DNA of 64,000 nucleotides from Ananas comosus (lineage: Eukaryota > Streptophyta > Magnoliopsida > Poales > Bromeliaceae): positions 6,873,403 to 6,937,402 of the forward strand of contig NC_033629.1 of assembly GCF_001540865.1 (NCBI RefSeq), given 5' to 3'. Numbering within the stretch: position 1 is the first letter of the stretch; every line of letters starts with the position of its first letter. Both the position numbers and the translations under genes were made by a program. Under the pieces are notes generated by a model. That model worked only from the letters and a program-made list of their open reading frames with translations. It searched no databases and had not been told where the DNA came from. Below, one piece after another: positions 35,053 to 47,339 of this stretch.

Positions 35053-36204
35053 CTTTAATCTGTAACGCCCCGGGGTCCATTTTTGTTTGAAAACACAGCG
35101 GAAATAGCTAAATTTTTTTTTTTTTTTAAAGACCTGACTCTAGGGTATGCCAGATCCGCCACAAATACAGAGAGTTCACAGATCACACGGACAGAGTCTC
35201 CCCTATATTTGCACGGTGTCGCACAAGTACAACAAGTAAACTGGATACAACCACAACTAAATGAACATAGAAACAACTATACAATCATTCATTCACTATT
35301 CACATCACAATTATACATTCAATATTTAACATAAATCTACATCTATCAGTTAAAAACGTTTTCAACCCAGAAACAGGTTTTGAAATACTAAGATACAAAA
35401 TCCACAGAAAACCTTCTAAAAACTCTTCCCTACACTGAAACTTTTATCTTTTAGAAACGCTACCACGAGGGGTAGAAAACCATTTCCATTTCAAGAAAAC
35501 ACAAATTCCTTTATTGCATTCCAAAACCAACTGAAAACTCAGATATTCAACTACTATAACAAAAACTGAACCATAATATGTCTAAGTTGTTTATTCAAGC
35601 ATAAAGGGTAAAGAAATAACTGACACGGGATGGAGCTCTATCGTACGCTAGACACGCTCCTCACCAGCTGTCCCACTCGGACTTGCGACGTCACCTGTAA
35701 TGGGGGCAGGGGGGTTGAGAACATGTAAACATGCCTCCCCTCCCTGTGGGTACCGCAAGCCGACGAGGGCGAGGGGTACTCACTAGTCACGGAGATAAAC
35801 AAGGATATGGATAATGGAAGTACAATAGATAAGATAAACAAGTAATGAAATGTGTATAGATAAACCACTACAGCTACTGTATGCATGCATCAACGGGACA
35901 ATCAGTCCAAAAGTACCCAATTTGAAACCAATGTTCTCTTGGTCCGCACCGCAAACCTCAAGCCAGTGCCACTACTACTCTACCATGCATATAACCCCTC
36001 TAGGGCTCACGGGGTGACACCTGCAACCACTTTTTCGGAAAAGAACACCCCTTGCGGTGGATCAGACCGCCAGTGTTCGTGAAATGCGACGAGTATAGGG
36101 CGATCAATGCAATATGCTCAATGATCAACCGTCGGCAACCAGTCGACAATCCTGCCCCCCAGGGCATACCAACCACATGGGTCATCATGTAATCAAATCA
36201 ACCA

Positions 36205-36390
36205 ACCAGGTCACAAGTATAGGAGATGCAATGTCCACAAGTATAGGAGATGCAACGTCGACCAACCAGGTCATGGAGATCACATAGGAGAACAGACCAA
36301 CCAAATCATAGATGCAAATAGGAGAACCGACCAACCAGGTCACAGATGCAAATAGGAGAACCGACCGACCAGGTCACAGATATCATATAC
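36205..36390 (-). repeat. Minisatellite in LTR D right
   Basis: Same 34-bp unit array as at 27320-27510, with matching unit order, as expected for paired LTRs. Confidence 0.75.
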
Positions 36391-37992
36391 AGATAAAGTC
36401 TACTATACTCCTACACATGATACTACACCTGGCAACAACTAAGTAGAGTAAATAAAGAAATAGCATGGGTGCAAGGCTCAACATGTATACGGTAAATGAT
36501 ATAAACAACAAGGGTAAAGGAAACGTCACCGAGCGTGCACCACTGTACCGTCGTCGGATGGAAGTACCCACCTGTACGTGTCTGACGAAAATCTCTCCAC
36601 TGTGAAGACGGTGCAACCGAACCTACGAAAGGTCCACCGGGTTAGAACCTAACCCACTAACACATATCGCTAACTCACAATCCCACAATCATAGCCCTTT
36701 GGGAATCGGTTTTCCAAAATCGATTGCCGAACTCACCAGAAGTCACAAAAAAACTGCACCGGGACTCCGCCGGGACCCACGAACCGTCCCGGAACTATCC
36801 AACTCATCATATGAGTTGCTCGCTGCTACTAAACACCTATTTTAGTGTGACAAGGCAGCAAAGACGCTAACTCGATGCGGAACGATTATCGTCGGATAAT
36901 CGTTCCGATTCGGGTTCCCGGAAGTGTCTATTTTGACACCGGAACCAGCCGTCGCTCACCCGTCATTTCTGAACTCCCGAAATGACACGGGTGACAAGCC
37001 AACAAGGCTCAGCGACACTACAATCAACCACGAGGCACTGTCGGATGAATTTCGAATCGAAAACGCGTTCTATCGGCGGATTTCGCCGAAAAATGCTCCG
37101 AAAATCACTTTTTGATTTTCGCAAAAGCTTGGGGCCTTGGACGATCAGTCCAGAGGTTATCCTCAGCCTACCCTTGCTGCCAACAGCATCTACATCGAAG
37201 CAAAAACCCTAAAAGCCCTTACCGATACGTGAAATCACATCATTTTATGTGATTTCTAGGCTTTTCTAGACCGTGCACGCAAACCAGAGATAGATTCGGC
37301 AAACCGTCGCGCTCGCTGATAGGTTTCAGCGTGCCGAAGGCCGTGCTCACCTTTCGGAGAACTGTCGGCCACTGTGGCACGCGCACGAGCGACACGAAAC
37401 TCAGTGAAACAGCGCGCACAGCGCTAAGATTGCCATTAATGCACAATCCAGGGCATCTCTGTCCCTGTCAGAGGTGAGCAAGATGTTCAGCACGTGTTGT
37501 AGATCATCGTGCTCACTTCCCGAGGTCTAGAAGGCTTAACGGATCACCGGAAAGGTGACCGGAATCTCAGAATTCAGTGCTGGAACATAAAACAGCCTTA
37601 CCGGAACCGGGGAGAGCTAGGGTTGGTCGCCGGCGGCCGGACGACGGGCGGTCCAGCTAGGGGAGGGCGTGGCCGGTAGGTGAGGTCTGGGGCAACCGCT
37701 GGCCGGTGGCTGGAGGCGGCCAGTGGCGCGGCGGCGTAGATCAACTCCCTAAGGCTGCTCACCGGTTCAAGGGCGCTGGCAGCAAGGCGGCGGCCGGAGA
37801 AGCTTGGGGCGGCGACGATTCGACGCCGGAGGCCGAGGGAGAGGCGGTGCACCCTTCGTTGGACGGCGACGGCGCTTGGAAGTCGAGCGGACTCGACCTC
37901 GGCCCGCACCAACCCAGGGCGGCCGCAAGGTGCACAAGCGGCGGCCGGCGGTCCACGGGGATGGCTGGGATGGCGAGCGGGAGGTCGCCGGA

Positions 37993-40831
37993 TGTAAGGT
38001 ACCAGACTTCTAAAACTATGAAGTTACGATATACATTTAAATGGTTCCGGTGAGGTTGCGGTGGAATGTAACATACTGAATTTTAAATGTAAAAGTGAAA
38101 ATAAATAAAAATAGTATGAGATACTATTTTTATTGGATTTAGAAAAGTGAAATGTAGGTTGGGAATGACCTGTGCTGAAATCGGAGCGAAAACAGAGGAT
38201 TTAGAATTTTCTGTGTGAAACGAGGCAGATAAATTAGCAGAAAATGCAGTGTCAGAAAATTCTGAAAACTGGAGGATAAGCCAGAATTATTTTTATGAGG
38301 CTAGATTTAATGTTTCATATCATTCTGACATCCGGAAGGTGGAAAATAAAATCCGATAGTGATCTGATAAAGATTACAGTTCGGTACAGCTTTCAGTGAC
38401 CAAATGGGGTCGAAACTGAAAGATTAAAATTTCTTTCGTTAAGTTAAGCAAAACCGAACATGACTGTCAAATTTGAGCTCAAACGGATATTCAGGGAGCT
38501 CCGGCGAAAGATATCAGATTTTGAGCTGCCTGATGTGAATAGTGTATGCTACTATTGAGGTGTTGACTATAAGTAGAAGCTACTAGGCTTCTTCTTCCTC
38601 CTCAGCTGCAGCCAGCACAAGCATCACACGCACATGGTGAAGGAGAGAGAAACCCTCTCTTTCTCTCTCTAAATATCTCTCTCATCTCTCTAGATCTTTC
38701 GCCCAAATTCGCGGCGTTGGCGGAGAACGAGCTTGCGAACGCGTTGGGAGCGACGGATTGAGCTTTCGTGCACCCGTTGGAGCGGCGTGCTTCCGTCTCG
38801 GCGTTCACATTTTGGTAAACTTTTGGGATTTGGCTGAATCCTTAACCTTAAGTATTCTAGTAGTCTCTAATGAGCATTCTTAGCATGTTGCTCTATTTAA
38901 TTTGGATTATTTGGAAGTAATTGCATGTTAGGGCTCAAAAATGGGATTTTGCAATATGTGAGGGTTTGATCTAAATTGATCATGTATAAACCTAATTGCT
39001 AGGTTTTCTGACGCGTTGGCGAAGTCGGTTCGGCGATACGACGAGCGTACGCGAAGATATTAAAGAACGAAGCCGTTAAGGTACAGATTGCCGCAGCTCG
39101 CGGCGAAAGCTTCCAAAAATCACGAAATCGGAACCCTAGCCTCGTGATAGCGATAAAAGGTGGGGGGTGTCCATCCCGAAGCAACCGGGCTTCCTTCTAT
39201 GTCTAAGTTAAATGTATTGATCATATATCAACATTATGCATTATAGGATGTGTAGATGGTTGCATTTCCATTTCCTTGCATGCTTCTTAGTAGTGTAGCA
39301 TTGTGAGCTTGACACATGGACTAGGGATGCATGAGGATTGGGTCTTGTGACATGGAATCCTATAGTGGCATAAAGATAAACTTGGATATGTAAATGGCCT
39401 AGAAGAGTGACATTTGGACTAGTGTTAGTACTATGCATGATAGGGTATTGGATAGTCGCATTTCCATTCTTGCATGATCCTGAGTAGTGTAGCAACATGA
39501 GTTTGGCACTTGAGTTAGGATGCATGAGAATAGAGGAGTTGTGACATAGCACCCTACAGTGGTAAAGTTAAATAATGAACTTAATCTTGTGTTGACAAGG
39601 ATTAGAGAACGAGTGGCATCTAGACAATGTTGACAACTTGACGAGTGGCATGACAAGTACTGTATAGATGAAAATACTTGTTGCATGTTGAACATATAGA
39701 TGAAATAGTTCCTAAGTGGATGTTGACCCTAGTAGCAGGGTATCCTCTTGTGACGAGGATTTGATCATACTCACATGTCTGTTCAGAGCTTGTAGGTGGT
39801 CGCTTCACACAAGCAGTGCACTCCGGAGTTGTCACACGATAGGGATAGCCTTATGGGGTCCCGAGAGATAGCCTTATGGGGTCCCGCAGACGGTCTTGGG
39901 CGAGTGAGCAGATCCTCCCCAAGTGAGTCGGGTGAGTGAGATGATCCTCACCTGTGAGATTGAGGTTGGGTTGTGGTACCTGTGTTGAGTCGGGCGAGTG
40001 AGCAGATCCTCCCCGTTGTGATTAGATCGTGAGTCGGGCGAGTGAGCGGATTCTCTCCTTTGAGACTAGATTGTGAGTTGGGTGAGTGAGCGGATCCTCA
40101 CCCTTGTTATTGAGTAGATTGCATACTATGTAGTTGTTCATACATTGGATTATTGAGGCATAGATCATATACTATGTTGTAGCTCATTCCATTGGTTATT
40201 GAAAGCATAGTAGAATGTTGCATATTACTTTACTATGTTGCACTTCAATTTTATATCTATCTATCTATCTATCTATTTATCTGCTTGTGCCTACTTGGAC
40301 CTAGTGGGAAGATCGGCGGAGTCGGCGGCCGAACCCACTGGGAACTATATTTATATAGTTCTTACCCCACTTTGTTGCAGGGCCTAGCGAGAGAGCACCG
40401 GCAGAGGACCGTGGTAAGGGCATCGCGCCCTAGGTATAGTTAGCAGCTTCCACTTGCATTAGTGTACCCTTGTGTACCCCGTGACATATGATGTATTGAG
40501 GGAGCTTGCTTGTGTATTTTGGAGATTATCATGCATATTCATTTTGGAGATTATCATGTAATCAAGGATCTAAATGTTGAATGCCTTGTGGATGTAATAG
40601 CTAGATGTTACTCTCTTTATATCACTCGTTTTATTACTTGTGTCTTGCTCTTAAGTGTATAGCACATGTGGTGCTTCGTATTGTTCATGTATGTTGTATG
40701 TCATCCTGGGCGACAAAAATATACATGAGCTTGTTGTTGAGCCTAGGGCGGACAGGGAAGGTGCTGTCCGTTCGGCGTCTATTCGACGCGCCCGAACCGG
40801 ACCAAATTGGTAGCGGCCTCGGGGCGTGACA
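37993..40831 (+). mobile_element. Solo LTR C3, 2.84 kb, target duplication CCGGA
   Basis: Starts TGTAAGGTACCAG as C1 does and ends CGGGGCGTGACA. CCGGA lies on both sides (37988-37992 and 40832-40836). From about 40100 to the end it resembles LTR E (TACTTGGACCTAGTGGGA, ATTGGTAGCGG) rather than C1, so it looks like a C/E mosaic. TATA-like CTATAAGTAG near 38567, donor-like G|GTAAAC at 38815, acceptor-like TTGTTGCAG|GGCC at 40380. Hairpins ATCCTC/GAGGAT (39742-39760), GGTGAG/CTCACC (39931-39952) and GGGTGAG/CTCACCC (40080-40103). Confidence 0.93.
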
Positions 40832-41051
40832 CCGGAGGTGCGAGGAGGGCGGCGCGGCCGGCGGGGAGCGGCGGCGGCGCGCGGAGGCAGAGATCACCCA
40901 GACTCGGCCTGGGTGACTGCAGCTAGCCGTAGGGAGCTGGGGTGGCTCCGGCAGCGCGCGGGGACGGCGGAGGCCGGCGGGGACGGCGCAGGGGATGGGC
41001 CTCGGCCAGGGGATGTTGAAGCTTGGGCTTTGATGCCTTCCAGAGCACAAC

Positions 41052-41927
41052 AGTATAAAAGGTCAACCAGCCTCCGAAAAGACCTACTAAAATGTCTAAA
41101 CTAAAAGCTTGTTAACAATTAACACGTCACAACTATTAGACAGTGGGATGATCAATGAATCACATCAAACGGCCCATTCATCTCAACTCAATACTAGTAT
41201 GCCCAAGAGATCTAGCCACAAATGTCAAATGTAAACTGGCCTCCCACGATCTCTATTATGTCAAATGTCATATGTCAAATGTCCACACTGCCGCACAAAG
41301 ACGCGACTTTTAACTCATGGCATGTCCAATGCAAGAAGAAGTCTACGATGATCAATACTTTACGAGTCATGCACGCGTGCGTTCTTAAAATAGACATAAA
41401 AGAAAATTCGCTATTTTCGGTGACTCGGAACCCACCTCGACTTGCTACGTCAACTCGAACAAGAGAAATGCTCCTCACGTGCTTTTTCTCGGCTTACAAT
41501 TGCCCGAAAACACTAAACACGATAAAACCGTCAGAATTACGATCAATAAGGCAAACTTTCTAATCGAGTACAAATCACAGTAATTGAACGTCAATTATCT
41601 TGAATTGCCACTAACGGGACGTGTATGGCACTTAATTTCATACTCTAGAACACCCTGCAAGTGTCAATTTGACATTTAGAATTGCGAATTTTTGCCGATT
41701 GCAATGTCTGTTTCACTAATTCCATTTCATTGCTCTTCTTTCATTTCTCTCTTTCCTCTCTCCTTCTCCCATCTCTTTTCTTTTCTTTTCTCCTTTCTTC
41801 CTTTCTTCCTTTGTTTCTTTTCTACTTTTCGTTCCTTTCTTCTTCTTTTTTTTATATACGGGCCTTCCCCCTACAGCAGGGGTTCCTGCTGCTGCGGCTT
41901 GTGCAATCAGTAGCAGGCTGCTGCTAC
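41052..41927. other. Unassigned segment, possibly an old LTR piece
   Basis: No coding motif is visible. A pyrimidine-rich run (41735-41850) is followed by TTTATATACGGGCC. The stretch near 41430 (CCCACCTCGAC...) weakly resembles part of LTR F. It lies between the broken end of LTR D and an inverted LTR fragment. Confidence 0.4.
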
Positions 41928-42116
41928 TGTCACGTCCCGGGACCCAGCAGAAGCCCGCACGGCACGTGCCCAGACCCGCCATACGTCTAAAACATATAAG
42001 GCGTCTAAAAACAACAATAATAAAAGCAATAATAAAAGACATCTAGGAGTATCATCACTTCTGCGATGCATACAACGGGTCCTGATCGCAGCCAAGTCCC
42101 CATGTGATACAGTTAG
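41928..42116 (-). mobile_element. Inverted fragment of a family A LTR end
   Basis: Starts TGTCACGTCCCGGGACC and continues CAGACCCGCCATACGTCTA and ATAAGGCGTCTA, the reverse complement of the last part of LTR A (3600-3685). It changes near 42116 into family A sequence in the opposite orientation; the breakpoint is approximate. Confidence 0.65.
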
Positions 42117-44355
42117 ATACATTGGCGCAGCCTGGCGAGGCACCGCGCTCCTACGACCCCTCCGAGCTCCCGGTCCCGAGCGGCGTCTGCGCGGGGGCAA
42201 GCAGACCCGTCCCCGCGTAGGGAGACCCGACCGTTCCGAACCGTTGGATTCTTCGGGGGCAGGGCTGAGAGACCGCCAGCTCGTGGGAGACCGATCCCTG
42301 ATCTGGTCGAGAAACTGCCCAACCCGGGCTGATGAATTTGAGTTTTGAGGCTAACTGGAGTTGTTTACCTTCAGAGGTATAGGACCGTCTCCTCCACCTC
42401 TCACTCACTCTCTTTTCTCTCCCTCACACTCTTTCGCTACACTTCTAGAAAGTAGGAAAAAAGGGAAGAGAAGGGAAGAGCAGAAGTGAGAGAGATAGGA
42501 GCTTGCTTGGAGGCTTGGGCACGCCGTCTTCTCTCATTTCCACCTTTGAGGCTTGGAGCTTGCTTTTGGTGGCTTTGTAAGTGGATCAAGTCTTCAACCT
42601 TGAAGATTTTTGAGCTGAGTTGTAGCATCCTAGAGATAGGTGGTCAAGGTATCCTTCTCTCTAGCATTTTAGTTTTGGAGTTTTTTACATTGTATACACC
42701 ATAGATTTATGGATTTAGGTTAATTTGGGGATTCTCGATTTGGAGACTTCTTGATCTCATTTGAAATGGTTTGGAACCTTATATAAGTTAATTGAAAGAC
42801 CGCCTACCTATTTGAGATTAAGAGAGGTTTTCACTTGAGGTGAGTTTTTCTCCACCGCTAGTCTTTGAGAAGCTTAATGATTGAGCTATTGCTCTTCGTT
42901 CGTTTGTGACCCTATTTTTGATGTTTCTAGGGTACTAGGAACTTGTGAGAACCTTTCGTTCGCGAAAAACGAAGAAGTCGATATTTGTGGGTTGACTTCA
43001 TGAAAAGGCGCAGGAAAATGGCCTAGCCTTCTAAAACATGTTGTAAAGTATTTTTGAATGCAAATTCATGCTACAACATATTATATGAATTTTAGAACAT
43101 CTAACATACAGTGCGCCCCCGCGTCATGTATCGTAAATTGTAACTCCATACTAGTATAGAGCTTACTTGTTAGATGATGCATTGTGGATAGTGCTTGGTT
43201 TTGCAAGTGAAACGTAGTCTCCATCTAGAGTTGAGTGAATTATGCATCATGAACATATTAATGTCCATTCTTGGACTTCGTTACACAAAAGTTGGAATAA
43301 AGGGGCAACTTGTAATTAGTAAAACTTGAACAAGCAACTAATGACATGATGAACTAGCCATTGTACATTGCTAATATATATTCCATGTTAGAGACATGAT
43401 GACATATATGACAGGTCCTCTTGGAACATTCATTCATTCCATTGTTATTAGACCATAGGACTATGGTAATTGTGATAGGATATCGACTACCCTTGCATTG
43501 TGCCTCATTCGCCACATGTTGTTGAGGGCCGCTCCCTACAAGACGCACTCCGAGAATAGCCATGCGCTGATTCATATCGCCGTGCGATGGGCGCCGAAGT
43601 GGATTGCCCGGGACATGGTCATTCACTAGGGGGGATGATGATACCTACGAGCCCATTAGGCTCGCACCGGCCAGACAGCCTACGGGTGGGTCTCAGGGCC
43701 ATAGACAGCCTTCGGTGGGTCTCTTCAGATTTGCTTTGAGTATTCATTATGACATGTGGACAGATGATGACTTAGTGTACTACTTGGACATTGACTAGAA
43801 TAGTAAATCAACGAACTTTACTATTTCGCATTGTGAACATTATGGAAGTTGGAGACTTTTACTTCATGCTATAGTTGCTGTCATACTTATGCTATTTATG
43901 CTAAGTAAAGATATCATGTTGTAGTGGTTACATTTTCTTACTTACCTTTTGCTTTTCAACATTTATAGTCACTGACCATCTTTTGTAGCTTTGGGCCTTG
44001 TGGTGGCATTCACTGAAGTCTAGTGTAATTGCCACTGGGAACTATTTTTAATAGTTCTCACGCCCCTGTTTATGGTTTACTTTCAGAGCCTTCGGCACCG
44101 GCGGAGGCACGGACCCGCGGCGCCAGGGGATCGCTTAGCTAGCTAGCGAGGAGCGGTACTTTGCCTAGAGTGTTTACTCTTCTCTTTTTGTAGTTAGAGA
44201 GTGAGAAGTTTTGTATCCAAGTATAGAGACCACCTATGTATCTACACTATAGCACATTGTATCTGGATTTCCGCATCACTTTATGTTTTATTTAGTGGAT
44301 TTACTAGTTTTATCCTTATCCCTGGTTGTAGCATTATGAACATTTATTATCGCTC
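42117..44355 (+). mobile_element. LTR A2: family A LTR, broken at both ends
   Basis: Contains the late part of the ACCGGT array (decayed, GAGACCGATCCCTG), then GAAACTGCCCAACCCGGGCTG, a CT-rich leader, a donor-like AG|GTGAGT at 42840, and an acceptor-like TTTCAG|AGCC at 44086. It ends in TATAGAGACCACC, all colinear with LTR A. The final 150-200 bp run into the N gap. The left end lacks the U3 start. Confidence 0.78.
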
Positions 44356-44455
44356 NNNNNNNNNNNNNNNNNNNNNNNNNNNNNNNNNNNNNNNNNNNNN
44401 NNNNNNNNNNNNNNNNNNNNNNNNNNNNNNNNNNNNNNNNNNNNNNNNNNNNNNN
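44356..44455. other. Assembly gap of 100 N
   Basis: Exactly 100 N, a conventional placeholder for a gap of unknown size. Open frames drawn through it are meaningless. Confidence 1.
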
Positions 44456-44785
44456 CAAGAAATAATCTTAACAATACATAAATTAACAAATTCTGCAATC
44501 CATGTGTTGCGCGCTCCTTCCTCACCACGTTTTGTGCGCTCCTTCCTGCCCGATTTTTTTCCTTTTCCCTCTCTCGATATCTACCTCTCTGCACTGTCTT
44601 TGTATCTCTCTCTATCCTCTCTCCTAATACCTTCATTTTCCCTCGCTCTTTTTCCTCTTATCTTACCTCCCTCTCTCTCTTTTCCCTCACCCGATACCTC
44701 CATCTTTCTCTCCCCCGAAGCCTCTTCTCTTGAGCATCCCCTTCTCTCTTTCCCCAATCTCGATACCTCTATCCCTCTCTCTTTC
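44456..44785. other. Pyrimidine-rich host sequence of element F (left side)
   Basis: CT-rich sequence with repeats of CTCGATACCTCTATCCCTC. The same type of sequence resumes at 55004, so element F was inserted into it. CTTTC at 44781-44785 is the left target duplication. No gene is visible. Confidence 0.6.
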
Positions 44786-45512
44786 TGTCACTCCCCGGAT
44801 TATACGTTCCCCCGGGCACGCCAACAGATCCGCCGTATATATAGAAATTTTTTCTGTATACGAAGCGATAGCTGTAACTGTAAATAAATCAAGCTACAAC
44901 CACAAGGTAATGAGCTGCTAAACTGAAAAACATATATATATATATATATATAAACCTCGAGTAGTTCAAGTACATATAAAAAGTCTACAACATCACTCGC
45001 TCCAGCGAGTACCCAGACAACAACCATATGTACAAAAATATCCCAAAACTACCTGTGGAAGGTACTCCTCTAGCACTGCAACCCGTCGGGAAGGGATCTA
45101 GCTCGCAACTCCTTTCCACGATCAGATCAGGAACAACAGCAGCCGCAGAAGAAGGCTCTGCAAAAAGGGGTCAATAACTGGGTATGAGAATTACTGCAAA
45201 AAGAAGTAGTCCTCAGTAGATACCGCTACCGATCTCAACGGCTCACCCATTAAGTCTACAGAATGTATGCTGGAAGATAGTAAATGAAACTGGTACAAAC
45301 TCTACAGCTATATGCCACTATACTATCTCTAACCAACACTAGCTGTCTGTAGATGTAAACATGATGCAATCTCTGATCGAATCTCACTAGGGACTGTGAA
45401 CATACCCGTCCCGCCTGCCGAAGCTACACCAACCACCACTACGCTGGGTTGTTGGTGGAGAGCAAGTCCAACCAGGACACTACGATAACAACGCAAAAGC
45501 ATTAAGCCCGAC
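44786..45512 (-). mobile_element. LTR F left, truncated to 727 bp
   Basis: Starts TGTCACTCCCCGGATTA and matches the first 720 bp of LTR F right (53131-53850). It then joins directly to integrase sequence at 45513. The rest of the LTR, the polypurine tract and the chromodomain are deleted. An alternating AT run lies at 44931-44952. The left target duplication CTTTC agrees with the right end. Confidence 0.9.
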
Positions 45513-46082
45513 GTGAAATATATTATGAATACCGGCCAGTCGTGGGGGTAGAGCAATCCTGTAGGCTATTGGTCCGACTCGCTTCAATACCTCAAAAGGG
45601 CCTACAAAATTTGGACTGAGCTTTCCACGTACTCCGAATCTGCGTATCCCTCGGGACGGCGAGACTTTCAAAAACATATGATCTCCAACTTGAAACTCAG
45701 TCTCGTCTCCTGATATCAGCGTAGCTTCTCTGTCGACTCTAGGCTGTCAAAATATGTCGTCGTACAACCTTAACATTTTCCTCAGCCTCTATCAGAATCT
45801 CAGGTCCCAGAGTCTTCCTCTCACCCACATCACTCTAATGCAATGGGGATCGACATCTGCATCCATACAACGCCTCAAACGGTGCCATCTGAATACTCAT
45901 TTGATAGCTGTTTTGTACGCAAACTCAACCAGTCTCAAATGTCGATGCAATCCTCCTCTAAAGTCCAGAACACATGCTCTCAGCATGTCCTCCAGAGTCT
46001 GAATGGTCCGCTCAGACTGACCATCTGTCTATGGATAAAACGCTGTGCTGAAATGTAGATGTGTACCCAAGGCCGTCTGAAG
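45513..46082 (-). pseudogene. Element F integrase C-terminal remnant
   Basis: Minus-strand blocks: LQTALGTHLHFSTAFYP, a stop at 46032, TDGQSERT, then VFLKVSPSRGIRRFGVR, KLSPNFVGPFEVLKRVG and LPPRLAGIHNIFH, where it is cut by the LTR junction. The zinc-binding region and most of the core are missing. A deletion at about 46082 joins the integrase to the protease. Confidence 0.87.
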
Positions 46083-47135
46083 ACTCCTCCTGACCCGGCT
46101 CGCGAAATGTCACTGTCCTCACTCCGCAGTCGATCATAGCATAGTACCGCGCCAGCCAATCCATGCCCAGCACAACATCAAAGTCCTGCAGCTGCCCTAA
46201 GACCAAGAGGTTTGCGGGTATAATCCCCGAGCCCAACTACACCGGACACGACCAACAACACTCAACTACCTGCAAAACATGGTCGGAAATCTGCACCACT
46301 CGTGCTTGCAACAATGGCCCTACCTCTAGACCATGTAATAATGCAAATGCTCGGCTAACAAAAGAATGCGATGCACCGGTATCAAATAAGGTACGAGCTC
46401 GAATATCAGAAATCAAAATGATACCTGCCACTACCCGGTCGGTTGCTGTAGAGTCCTCCACCTGAGCTGCGTATACTCTGCCACTCGAGGCCTGCTGTCG
46501 CCTCTCACTCTGCCGCGGCACAGACTCTCTGTCATCCTGGCAGTAACTCGGTGGTACTCCATAAGATTGCTGAGGTGCTAGCGGTGCTGACGCCGTTGAT
46601 GGTACTGGTGATGTTGCTCGGGGACAAGCTGCCCTCATATGTCCAGGCTGTCCACATCCATAGTACCGGCACTCTCTCTGCTCACACTGTCGGGGCCAGT
46701 GTGGTCCCCCACAAATCACACACTGCGGAGTCCCCTGCGATTGTGACTATCTCTGCTGACGAGGTCCCCCTGAACACTGACGCCTCGAAGACCCATGACC
46801 CTGAGAGCATGATCGTGGAAGCCTCGGCGGATGCCTGCTGCTCGACTGTCCTCCATCATTTAGAACCGGGCGCTTCCTATCCTGACTCTGCCCCGACACC
46901 TGAGCCCGCTCACGGATCGATACATCTCCTCTCTCCACCCACAATGCCTGCTCAATCGACGTATCCAAGGTCCTCAACCTCTACGCCTGCACCAACCGAA
47001 AGATCTCCAGCCTCAAGCCTCCTTCGTACAGATATACCCTGTGGGCCTCATCCCTAGCTACAAACGGTACACAGTTCAAAAGCCGAGTAAACTCACGAAT
47101 GTACTCCTGAACTGAGCGTTGTTTGAAGTAAAAAA
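46083..47135 (-). pseudogene. Element F gag C-terminal part and protease
   Basis: From 47135 down: Gag-domain end (SVQEYIREFTRLLNCVPFVA), a Ser/Pro-rich region, a damaged zinc knuckle, and the protease (RTLFDTGASHSFVSRAFA near 46360-46410; FDVVLGMDWLARYYAMIDC). In the knuckle the first Cys reads Tyr (YYGCGQPGHMRAAC), one G to A change from CYGC. Reverse transcriptase and RNase H are gone: the protease reading TFREPGQEES passes straight into the integrase SDGLGY region. Gag is interrupted upstream by the repeat island. Confidence 0.88.
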
Positions 47136-47339
47136 AAAAAAAAATTTGGGGCCAATAATTATAATTTAAATCCATAATAGGCCCATTCATATATGCGAGT
47201 TGGTGGGCCTTTTGAAGGCCCGTTAAAATTTTAAGCCAATGTAATAATTTGGTCCTCATTTCAGCCCAATAAATATTATTATTTGTGCCCAACAAATTTC
47301 ATTAAAATGGGCTAAATCAATGACGGCCCATATCCACAA

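Larger units (their letters stand above)
35061..41051 (-). mobile_element. LTR D right: 5' LTR of element D, split by C3 and truncated
   Basis: Starts TGTAACGCCCCGGGG. It matches LTR D left base for base with scattered, mostly transition differences (about 15 in the first 230 bp by eye). Solo LTR C3 interrupts it at 37993-40831. It resumes GCGAGGAGGGCGGC but diverges from the left copy for about 130 bp, realigns at GGGGATGGGC, and stops matching at ACAACAG near 41052. The remaining U3 (about 870 bp in the left copy) and the right-hand target duplication are missing. Confidence 0.88.

Noticed and set aside
44201..44887. 228-codon frame
   Set aside because: It runs through the 100-N gap and into CT-rich low-complexity sequence.
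47128..47150. Poly(A) tail of a LINE at the island border
   Set aside because: The A run is at the left border on the plus strand, the wrong side for a plus-strand LINE, and no reverse transcriptase is present.
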